Source of the DNA: JALSHZ01 sp964614535
GTDB lineage: Bacteria; Pseudomonadota; Gammaproteobacteria; UWMA-0217
Assembly: GCA_964614535.1 (NCBI GenBank)
Contig: CAZTOZ010000078.1
Location: 1 to 8,110 of the forward strand
Direction of reading: 5' to 3'
Length of the DNA: 8,110 nt
Numbering within the stretch: the first letter of the stretch is position 1; each line of letters starts with the position of its first letter. Both the position numbers and the translations under genes were made by a program. A model generated the notes under the pieces. The model made no database searches. It worked only from the letters and a program-made list of their open reading frames with translations, and was not told the DNA's origin. Positions 1 to 8,110 of this stretch are shown one piece after another.

Positions 1-2807
<2,807 letters not shown>

Positions 2808-2932
2808 GGGGAAGATGGCAGTGAACGAAGCGGGGGGAAGGTGGTGGTGGCGATTGATGTTTCTCGGGTCTCGCCACGGCTGTTAACTGATAATATACGA
2901 CGCTTGTCGTGACCGAAAGAGGCCCAACGTCG
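2808..2932. promoter_or_regulatory. Divergent control region between uvrA and the MFS gene
   Basis: This 125-base gap lies between two start codons facing away from each other. It is GC-rich except for one AT-rich island at 2881-2897. On the plus strand the island reads TGATAATAT at 2888-2896, which resembles an extended -10 element (TGn plus TAATAT). Transcription would then start near 2903, upstream of the chosen ATG at 2933. On the minus strand the same island offers TATTAT (2895-2890) as a possible uvrA -10, with only a poor -35 (TTTCGG) 17 bases away. Neither direction shows a good -35 box. No LexA-type CTG-N10-CAG site is present. Promoter placement is inferred from composition and should be taken as a suggestion. 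Confidence 0.45.
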
Positions 2933-4327
2933 ATGGCGAAAAGAGAGCTCCAGCCGCTAACGGCAGTGGAACGGCGAACCACGGTGGCGCTGGCCGGTGT
3001 CTATGGGATTCGCATGTTGGGGCTGTTCATGATCCTGCCGGTGTTTGCCCTCTATGCGACCACGCTGGAGGGCGTGACGCCGACGCTGGTGGGTCTGGCC
3101 ATCGGTATCTACGGCCTGACCCAGGCGGTTTTCCAGATCCCGCTCGGCCTGTTGTCGGATCGTATCGGTCGCAAGCCGGTGATTCTTGCCGGGCTGGCTG
3201 TTTTTGCGCTGGGCAGCGTGATCGCGGCGACGGCGACGACCATCGACGGGGTCGTGATCGGCCGAGCCATCCAGGGCAGTGGCGCGATCGCGGCGGCTAC
3301 GCTGGCCCTGTTGGCTGATCTGACGCGGGAGACGGTCCGCACCCGGGTCATGGCGATCATCGGCGTGACCATCGGCGTCTCATTCTCGGTGGCGATGGTG
3401 CTGGGGCCGTTGCTGGACCGCTGGATTGGTGTGCCGGGCATCTTCTGGCTGACGGCCGGGCTGGCCGGGCTGGCCGCGGCGATCGTCTGGCTGGGGGTGC
3501 CGACGCCGGCGCGGCAGCGGCGTCACCGCGACACCGGCATGGTGTGGAGCTACTTGGGTGACGTACTCGAGCATCGGCAGCTGCTGCGGCTCGACTGGGG
3601 GATCTTCTCTTTGCATCTGTTGTTGTCGTCCAACTGGGTGGTGCTGCCGCTGCAGTTTCGTGACCACTTCTCCATCCCGTCGGCGGCCCACTGGAAGATC
3701 TACCTGCCGGTGATGCTGTTGGGTTTCGTCGCGATGGTGCCGTTCATCGTTCTGGCCGAGGCGCGCCAGAAGATGAAGGGCGTCTTCGTCGGCGCGGTGG
3801 CGGTGCTCGTCATCGCCGAGCTGTTGCTCTACTTCAACAATGCCGGTTTCTGGGGGCTGATGTTCTCGTTGTGGGTGTTTTTCACCGCGTTCAATCTGCT
3901 GGAGGCGTCGTTACCGTCGCTGGTGGCCAAGTTCTCGCCTTCCGATGCCAAAGGCACCGCGATGGGGGTCTATTCCACGTCGCAGTTCATGGGCATCTTC
4001 GTCGGTGGACTGGCGGGCGGCTGGCTGCACGAGCACCACGGAATCGACGCGGTCTACCTCTTCGGCGCCGCGGTCGCCGCATTGTGGTTGCTCGCGGCCG
4101 TGACGATGGAGAAGCCGCGCTATCTCACCAGCTTCGTTCTCGACGTGGGGGAGATGGATGCCGGCTCCGCCGCGCGGCTGGCCGACGAGTTGGGGCGGTT
4201 GCCCGGGGTGGCCGAGGCGGTGGTGATCGGCGAGGAGGGGGTCGCCTACCTCAAGCTGGACAAGGGCAAGAGCGATCCGGCGATGCTGGCGCGCTATTCG
4301 GTCTCGGGGGGGATGGCGGGAGCCTGA
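2933..4327 (+). CDS. MFS transporter, YajR-like with C-terminal soluble domain
   Basis: This is an inner-membrane major facilitator superfamily protein of 464 residues; its substrate cannot be read from sequence. About twelve hydrophobic segments run from residue 20 to 392. MFS motif A (GLLSDRIGRK) is at 72-81 between helices 2 and 3, and a motif C-like VLGPLLD is near 157-162. A positively charged central loop (PARQRRHRD) sits at 192-200 between the two halves. After the last helix, residues about 398-456 form a small soluble domain with the pattern LPGVAEAVV...GVAYLKLDK, resembling the ferredoxin-like YAM domain of E. coli YajR. I chose ATG 2933 over the in-frame GTG at 2909 because GAAAGAGG (2915-2922) sits 10 bases upstream, and the GTG would lie almost on the predicted transcription start. 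The gene lies between uvrA and ssb, as I recall for PA4233 in Pseudomonas aeruginosa. It may be a drug or proton antiporter, but that is family-level inference. Confidence 0.9.
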   Translation: MAKRELQPLTAVERRTTVALAGVYGIRMLGLFMILPVFALYATTLEGVTPTLVGLAIGIYGLTQAVFQIPLGLLSDRIGRKPVILAGLAVFALGSVIAATATTIDGVVIGRAIQGSGAIAAATLALLADLTRETVRTRVMAIIGVTIGVSFSVAMVLGPLLDRWIGVPGIFWLTAGLAGLAAAIVWLGVPTPARQRRHRDTGMVWSYLGDVLEHRQLLRLDWGIFSLHLLLSSNWVVLPLQFRDHFSIPSAAHWKIYLPVMLLGFVAMVPFIVLAEARQKMKGVFVGAVAVLVIAELLLYFNNAGFWGLMFSLWVFFTAFNLLEASLPSLVAKFSPSDAKGTAMGVYSTSQFMGIFVGGLAGGWLHEHHGIDAVYLFGAAVAALWLLAAVTMEKPRYLTSFVLDVGEMDAGSAARLADELGRLPGVAEAVVIGEEGVAYLKLDKGKSDPAMLARYSVSGGMAGA

Positions 4328-4330
4328 TTC

Positions 4331-4339
4331 TGCTAGAAT
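4331..4339 (+). promoter_or_regulatory. Candidate extended -10 promoter for ssb
   Basis: TGCTAGAAT matches an extended -10 (TGn followed by TAGAAT, one mismatch from TATAAT). It begins three bases after the transporter stop codon and 37 bases before the ssb transcript would need to start translating at 4376. The region 17 bases upstream is GC-rich and has no -35 box, which is tolerated by extended -10 promoters. It suggests ssb can be transcribed separately from the transporter gene. The call rests on sequence match alone. Confidence 0.45.
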
Positions 4340-4375
4340 CGGTATCTCTTCATTTTCAACAGCAAGGTAACGACG

Positions 4376-4837
4376 ATGGCAAGCAGAGGTGTGAACAAGG
4401 TGATCCTGATCGGCAATCTGGGGCGGGATCCCGAGACCCGCTATATGCCGAGTGGTGGCGCGGTCACCAACTGCACCATCGCCACCTCGGAGACATGGAA
4501 GGACAAGGCCACCGGGCAGCCGCAGGAGCGCACAGAGTGGCATCGGGTCGTCTTTTTCAACCGCCTTGCCGAGATTGCCGGCGAGTACCTGAAGAAGGGT
4601 TCGAAGGTCTATATCGAGGGCAGTCTGCGTACCCGCAAGTGGCAGGGGCAGGATGGCCAGGATCGTTACACCACCGAGATCGTCGCCAACGAGATGCAGA
4701 TGCTCGACAGCCGTGGTGGCGGTGGCGGCACGGGGGGCTTCGAGGAGCCGCCGATGCCGACCGAAGCGCCGGCGGCGCCCAGCAAGCCGGCGGCCAAGCC
4801 GATGGCGGACGACTTCGACGACGACATCCCGTTCTGA
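4376..4837 (+). CDS. ssb: Single-stranded DNA-binding protein SSB
   Basis: SSB coats single-stranded DNA as a tetramer during replication, recombination and repair, and recruits partner proteins through its C-terminal tip. The 153-residue product has an OB fold over residues 1-111, starting MASRGVNKVILIGNLGRDPE. The aromatic DNA-stacking residues W41, W55, F61 and W89 correspond to W40, W54, F60 and W88 in the usual E. coli numbering. A short Gly-rich then Pro/Ala-rich linker (113-142) follows, and the protein ends DFDDDIPF, the conserved partner-docking tip. E. coli SSB is 178 residues, so the linker is shorter here and lacks a glutamine-rich stretch. The start is supported by AAGG at 4364-4367, 8 bases before the ATG. 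The gene follows the transporter by 48 bases, with a candidate promoter in that gap. Confidence 0.97.
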   Translation: MASRGVNKVILIGNLGRDPETRYMPSGGAVTNCTIATSETWKDKATGQPQERTEWHRVVFFNRLAEIAGEYLKKGSKVYIEGSLRTRKWQGQDGQDRYTTEIVANEMQMLDSRGGGGGTGGFEEPPMPTEAPAAPSKPAAKPMADDFDDDIPF

Positions 4838-4869
4838 GGCTGCGCGGCGCCGATTCCGCTTCTCCCCGC

Positions 4870-4903
4870 GCCGGCCCGGCGGCCGGCCGAGTAGTTATCT
4901 CTT
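4870..4903 (+). terminator. ssb: Possible weak terminator after ssb
   Basis: A perfect 7-bp GC stem, GCCGGCC (4870-4876) and GGCCGGC (4881-4887), encloses a CGGC loop 32 bases after the ssb stop. The sequence after it, GTTATCTCTTTC (4891-4902), contains several T residues but no continuous T-run. Hairpin and position fit a rho-independent terminator; the poor T tract makes it a weak candidate. In GC-rich DNA such a stem could also be chance. Confidence 0.35.
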
Positions 4904-5210
4904 TCACAGTTTCGACCTCTGCCGCCGCTCATCGGTGGCAATCCCCCCGACCTTGCAAGACAATAGCCGCCACGCCTGATCGGCGGCGGCGCGCCTGCGT
5001 CAGTCACCCGGCGATGGGATGTCGTCGGTGAAGGGCGCCGACGGGTGTCGCGTTGGTGCCAGCCGATCGGGGGTAGGCGACAGAGCGCGCGGAATGAATG
5101 GTTCTGTTGCCAGGTGGTACGGCGGTGCAAGGGGGTTCGCGCAACAGAGAAGTTGGTGCGGATCGGTAACCCCCCGGGCATCGGTCACTGATTGGGCGGC
5201 GTTGCCGGTG

Positions 5211-5220
5211 GTGGCGCCAC
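5211..5220. repeat. 10-bp perfect palindrome upstream of rfbA
   Basis: GTGGCGCCAC reads the same on both strands and ends 27 bases before the rfbA ATG. It could be an operator half-pair for a dimeric regulator or a small hairpin near the translation start. No second copy was noticed in the gap, so function is unproven. Confidence 0.3.
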
Positions 5221-5247
5221 GCAAAGGAATTGCAGGCAGACGAACTC

Positions 5248-6129
5248 ATGAGCAAGCGCAAGGGCATCATTCTCGCCGGAGGTTCCGGCACGCGTCTCTA
5301 CCCCCTGACCATCTCCGTCAGCAAGCAGCTGATGCCGGTCTACGACAAGCCGATGATCTACTATCCGCTGTCGACGCTGATGCTGGCGGGTATCCAGGAC
5401 ATTCTGCTGATCACGACGCCGCAGGATTCGGCGGCGTTTCAACGCTTGCTGGGCGATGGGTCGCAGTGGGGACTCAATCTCCAGTATGCGGTGCAGCCCA
5501 GCCCCGATGGGCTGGCGCAGGCCTTTCTGATCGGTGAGGCGTTCATTGGCGACAGCCCGGTGACGTTGATTCTCGGCGACAATATCTTCTACGGCGAATC
5601 GTTGTCGTTGCGGTTGCAGGGGATCGGTCGGCGAGAGAGCGGCGCCACGGTGTTCGGCTACTATGTCAACGATCCGGAGCGCTACGGCGTCGTCGATTTC
5701 GATGAGAACGGGATGGCGCTGAGCATCGAGGAGAAGCCGGAGAAGCCCAAGTCCAACTATGCGGTAACCGGGCTCTATTTCTACGACAACGACGTCGTCG
5801 ATATCGCCCGTGAGGTGAAGCCGTCGCCGCGTGGTGAGTTGGAGATCACCGACGTCAACAAGGTCTATCTGGCGCGGGGTGACCTAGCCGTGGTGCGCAT
5901 GAGTCGGGGCACGGCATGGCTCGACACCGGTACGACCAAGTCGTTGACCGATGCCGCCAATTTCATCCGCGTCATCGAGGAACGGCAGGGCTTGAAAATC
6001 GCCTGCCCGGAGGAGATCGCCTGGCGACAGGGGTTCATTACTGACGAGCAGCTTGCCGCGATCGCCGAGCCGCTGAAAAAGAGCGGTTACGGGGCCTATC
6101 TGCTCAATATGCTGAGCAAGCCGTACTGA
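5248..6129 (+). CDS. rfbA: Glucose-1-phosphate thymidylyltransferase RfbA (RmlA)
   Basis: RfbA makes dTDP-glucose from dTTP and glucose-1-phosphate, the first step of dTDP-L-rhamnose synthesis in the cytoplasm. The product has 293 residues, the usual length. It carries the nucleotide-binding signature LAGGSGTRLYP (9-19) with K26, the block YDKPMIYYPLSTLMLAGI (32-49), VQPSPDGLAQAF (82-93), a metal-binding aspartate in LGDNIFYG (D111), EEKP with K163, and WLDTGT with D226. I chose ATG 5248 because it gives the family N-terminus. An in-frame TTG at 5230 would add six residues, but the strong AAAGGAA at 5223-5229 directly abuts it and is too far (18 bases) from the ATG; a weaker CAGG at 5233-5236 serves the ATG at 11 bases. 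It is the first gene of the operon, with rfbD two bases downstream. Confidence 0.97.
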   Translation: MSKRKGIILAGGSGTRLYPLTISVSKQLMPVYDKPMIYYPLSTLMLAGIQDILLITTPQDSAAFQRLLGDGSQWGLNLQYAVQPSPDGLAQAFLIGEAFIGDSPVTLILGDNIFYGESLSLRLQGIGRRESGATVFGYYVNDPERYGVVDFDENGMALSIEEKPEKPKSNYAVTGLYFYDNDVVDIAREVKPSPRGELEITDVNKVYLARGDLAVVRMSRGTAWLDTGTTKSLTDAANFIRVIEERQGLKIACPEEIAWRQGFITDEQLAAIAEPLKKSGYGAYLLNMLSKPY

Positions 6130-6131
6130 AG

Positions 6132-7001
6132 ATGACACGAATACTGGTTACTGGCGCCAACGGCCAGCTTGGCTGGGAACTGCAACGGGCCTGCCCCGAC
6201 GGGGTCGAACTCACGGCGCTGGGGCGCGAGGGGCTCGATGTCTGCGATGCCGATGCGGTGATGGCCAAGGTGGCCGAGGTGGCTCCCGACTGGATCGTCA
6301 ATGCCGCCGCCTATACGGCCGTGGACAAGGCTGAGTCGGACGAGCGCGGGGCGGCGGCGATCAACGTCGCGGGGGCTCGCCATCTGGCCGAAGCGGCCTC
6401 GGCCGCGGGCGCGCGGTTGCTGCATGTCTCCACCGATTTCGTCTTCGACGGCTGCAAGAGCCGCCCCTACCAGCCCGACGATACGATGAACCCCGCTGGT
6501 GTCTATGGCGCGACGAAGCGTGCCGGCGAGGATGCGATCCGTGCCGTGCTCGGTGAGCAGGCGCTGATCGTGCGTACGGCCTGGGTCTATTCGGCCCATG
6601 GCGGCAATTTCGTCAAGACGATGTTGCGGCTGATGGCGACACGCGACGAGTTGGGTGTGATCGAGGATCAGGTCGGCACGCCCACCTGGGCGGCGGAATT
6701 GGCGCGGGTGCTCTATATGAGCATCGACCGGTCGTTGGCGGGCACCTATCACTGGACCGATACCGGGGTGGCGAGTTGGTACGATTTTGCCGTCGCCATC
6801 CAAGAGATCGGTCTCTCTCTGGGGCTCTTGGCGCGGGAGGTGGCGATCAACCCCATTCCCACCGAGGCCTACCCGACGCCAGCGGCCCGTCCGGCCTACA
6901 GCGTACTCGGCAAGGATGCGATGCGGCAGGCCGTCGGTTATACCGGCATGCACTGGCGCAAGGCACTGACCCATATGATGAAGGAACTGCAGAATGGCTA
7001 A
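6132..7001 (+). CDS. rfbD: dTDP-4-dehydrorhamnose reductase RfbD (RmlD)
   Basis: RfbD reduces dTDP-4-keto-L-rhamnose to dTDP-L-rhamnose with NAD(P)H, the last step of the pathway. The 289-residue product is a short-chain dehydrogenase/reductase with the Rossmann motif GANGQLG (8-14), NAAAYTAVDKAE (57-68), the conserved STDFVFDG (100-107) and the catalytic pair Y125/K129 in VYGATK. RTAWVY (148-153), GNFVKTM (158-164) and the C-terminal ARPAYSVL (252-259) are typical of this family. The ATG lies two bases after the rfbA stop and has no strong ribosome-binding site of its own, so translational coupling to rfbA is likely. Its 3' end overlaps rfbB by 8 bases. Length and motifs are complete, with no sign of damage. 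Confidence 0.97.
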   Translation: MTRILVTGANGQLGWELQRACPDGVELTALGREGLDVCDADAVMAKVAEVAPDWIVNAAAYTAVDKAESDERGAAAINVAGARHLAEAASAAGARLLHVSTDFVFDGCKSRPYQPDDTMNPAGVYGATKRAGEDAIRAVLGEQALIVRTAWVYSAHGGNFVKTMLRLMATRDELGVIEDQVGTPTWAAELARVLYMSIDRSLAGTYHWTDTGVASWYDFAVAIQEIGLSLGLLAREVAINPIPTEAYPTPAARPAYSVLGKDAMRQAVGYTGMHWRKALTHMMKELQNG

Positions 7002-8109
7002 TCTACTCGTCACCGGCGCGGCCGGTTTCATTGGTGCGAATTTTGTCTACTACTGGCTGGAGAATTATCCGGACGATCGGGTGGTCGGGCTCGATGCGCT
7101 TACCTATGCCGGCAATCGAGAGAGTCTGCGGTTGGCCGAAGCCAAGCCGGCTTTCCGTTTCGTCCACGGCGACATTCGCGATCAGGCGCTGATCGAGTCG
7201 CTGTTGCGGGAGGAGCAGATCGATACCATCGTCCACTTTGCGGCCGAGAGCCATGTGGATCGTTCCATCAGCGGTCCCGATGCCTTCATCGACACCAATA
7301 TTGGCGGCACCCATTCGATGCTCAAGGCGGCCCGTGCCGTCTGGCTCGATGGTCCGCAAGGGCGGCTGCCCCATCGTTTTCACCATGTCTCTACCGATGA
7401 GGTCTATGGCACGCTGGGACCGAACGATCCGCCGTTCACCGAAACGACACCCTATGCGCCCAATTCTCCCTATTCGGCGAGCAAGGCAGCGTCCGATCAT
7501 CTCGTCCGGGCATATCACCACACGTACGGGCTGGAGGTGACCACCAGCAACTGTTCCAACAACTACGGCCCCTATCAGTTTCCGGAGAAGCTGATCCCAC
7601 TGGTGCTGATCAATATCCTCCATGGCAAGGCACTGCCGATCTACGGTGATGGCAAGCAGATCCGTGACTGGCTCTACGTCGACGACCACGCCAGGGGGAT
7701 CGACCTGATCATCAAGAAAGGGCGATTGGGCGAGACCTACAATATCGGCGGTCACAATGAGTGGACGAACATCGATATCGTCAATCTCATCTGTGACTCG
7801 ATGGACAAGCGCTTTGCCGAGAGTCCCGCGCTGCGGGAAAAGTACCCGGAATCGCCGGCTTCCCGGGGTGACAAGGCGCGTTCACTGATCACCTACGTCA
7901 AGGACCGGCCCGGCCACGATCAGCGCTATGCCATCGACGCCACCAAGACCACGGCGGAGTTGGCCTACAAGCCGCAGGAGAGCTTCGAGACCGGCATCGA
8001 GAAGACGATCTCCTGGTATCTCGACAACGAAACCTGGTGGCGCGGCATTCTCGACGGCAGCTATCAGGACTGGATCGAACAGCAGTATCGGGATCGGAAG
8101 GCGGGGTGA
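6994..8109 (+). CDS. rfbB: dTDP-glucose 4,6-dehydratase RfbB (RmlB)
   Basis: RfbB converts dTDP-glucose to dTDP-4-keto-6-deoxyglucose using bound NAD+. The 371-residue product is an extended SDR enzyme with GAAGFIG (8-14), the family block LDALTYAGN (33-41), HFAAESHVDRSI (81-92), the catalytic T134-D135-E136 in VSTDEVYG, and Y160/K164 in YSASK. NCSNNYGPYQFPEKLIPL (186-203) and RDWLYVDDHARG (224-235) bind the sugar nucleotide, and DRPGHDQRYAID (304-315) follows. It is about ten residues longer than E. coli RfbB; the extra length seems to sit in a loop near 270-297 before the DRPGHD block. AAGGA at 6981-6985, 8 bases before the ATG, is a good ribosome-binding site inside the end of rfbD. The stop ends one base before the window edge, so whatever follows is unseen. 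Confidence 0.97.
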   Translation: MANLLVTGAAGFIGANFVYYWLENYPDDRVVGLDALTYAGNRESLRLAEAKPAFRFVHGDIRDQALIESLLREEQIDTIVHFAAESHVDRSISGPDAFIDTNIGGTHSMLKAARAVWLDGPQGRLPHRFHHVSTDEVYGTLGPNDPPFTETTPYAPNSPYSASKAASDHLVRAYHHTYGLEVTTSNCSNNYGPYQFPEKLIPLVLINILHGKALPIYGDGKQIRDWLYVDDHARGIDLIIKKGRLGETYNIGGHNEWTNIDIVNLICDSMDKRFAESPALREKYPESPASRGDKARSLITYVKDRPGHDQRYAIDATKTTAELAYKPQESFETGIEKTISWYLDNETWWRGILDGSYQDWIEQQYRDRKAG

Positions 8110-8110
8110 T

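Larger units (their letters stand above)
4838..5247. other. 410-base intergenic region between ssb and rfbA
   Basis: I find no convincing gene here. The open frames on either strand lack ribosome-binding sites and family-like sequence, and the plus-strand one runs on out of frame through rfbA. The stretch is GC-rich and holds several short inverted repeats: 4870-4887 (7-bp stem), 4966-4971 with 4982-4987 (6 bp), CGTCGG 5023-5028 with CCGACG 5038-5043 (9-base loop), CTGTTGC 5104-5110 with GCAACAG 5141-5147 (30-base loop), and a 10-bp palindrome at 5211-5220. A hexamer ATCGGT occurs at 5162 and 5180. The rfb operon promoter should lie here, but I see no good -10/-35 pair and no sigma-54 site. 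No tRNA or recognisable RNA family was seen by eye. Confidence 0.7.

Noticed and set aside
2880..2902. LexA-like box CTGTTAACTGATAATATACGAC
   Set aside because: Only left half-sites (CTGT, CTG) are present; no CAG or ACAG occurs at the required spacing, so it is not called as an operator.
2909..2911. GTG as start codon of the transporter
   Set aside because: It would add eight residues, has no ribosome-binding site, and lies about six bases from the predicted transcript start; ATG 2933 has GAAAGAGG upstream.
4306..4312. Run of seven G near the 3' end of the transporter gene as a phase-variation tract
   Set aside because: It is short and lies only a few codons before the stop, so slippage would alter just the last residues; no switching role is supported.
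3871..5031. Plus-strand open frame of 386 codons spanning the transporter end, all of ssb and the gap
   Set aside because: It overlaps two well-supported genes in another frame, has arginine/glycine-rich low-complexity translation and no ribosome-binding site.
5205..5240. Possible sigma-54 promoter (TGGC...TTGCA) before rfbA
   Set aside because: The GG and GC elements are not separated by the required 10 bases.
5000..5291. Short open frames on both strands in the ssb-rfbA gap
   Set aside because: Candidates of 74-95 codons on the minus strand and one plus-strand frame into rfbA lack ribosome-binding sites and recognisable motifs, and overlap rfbA in wrong frames.

Overview
The window is GC-rich bacterial chromosome with dense coding. 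It reads as ordinary housekeeping and cell-envelope DNA from a gammaproteobacterium. The UvrA is nearly collinear with the Escherichia coli protein: the second Walker A lysine is residue 646 in both as I recall the E. coli sequence. SSB ends in the classical DFDDDIPF tip, and the order uvrA / MFS transporter / ssb is one I recall from Pseudomonas. I cannot name the genus.

Layout: (1) positions 1-2807, minus strand, hold uvrA, the damage-recognition ATPase of nucleotide excision repair. About 935 codons are visible and the extreme C-terminus runs off the left edge, so the longest gene here is open at the window boundary. (2) Positions 2808-2932 are a short divergent control region with one AT-rich island. 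(3) Positions 2933-4327, plus strand, encode a 12-helix major facilitator transporter with a C-terminal soluble domain of the YajR type. (4) Positions 4376-4837, plus strand, encode ssb, apparently with its own extended -10 promoter in the tail of the transporter gene. (5) Positions 4838-5247 are about 410 bases without a convincing gene; they hold several small inverted repeats, one of which may terminate ssb. (6) Positions 5248-8109, plus strand, are a tight three-gene operon rfbA-rfbD-rfbB (rmlA-rmlD-rmlB), with gaps of 2 bases and an 8-base overlap.

Functionally there are two blocks. The left block is genome maintenance (UvrA and SSB, both SOS-regulated in E. coli) with an unrelated-looking transporter between them. 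The right block makes dTDP-L-rhamnose for O-antigen, exopolysaccharide or other rhamnosylated glycans: RfbA makes dTDP-glucose, RfbB dehydrates it to dTDP-4-keto-6-deoxyglucose, and RfbD performs the final reduction. The 3,5-epimerase RfbC, needed between RfbB and RfbD, is not in the window, which ends one base after the rfbB stop codon.

I found no mobile element, CRISPR array, tRNA, rRNA or frameshifted gene. I see no evidence for an undescribed system. The points most worth a second look are the 410-base non-coding gap, the transporter lodged between two repair genes, the lack of a recognisable LexA box, and the absent rfbC.
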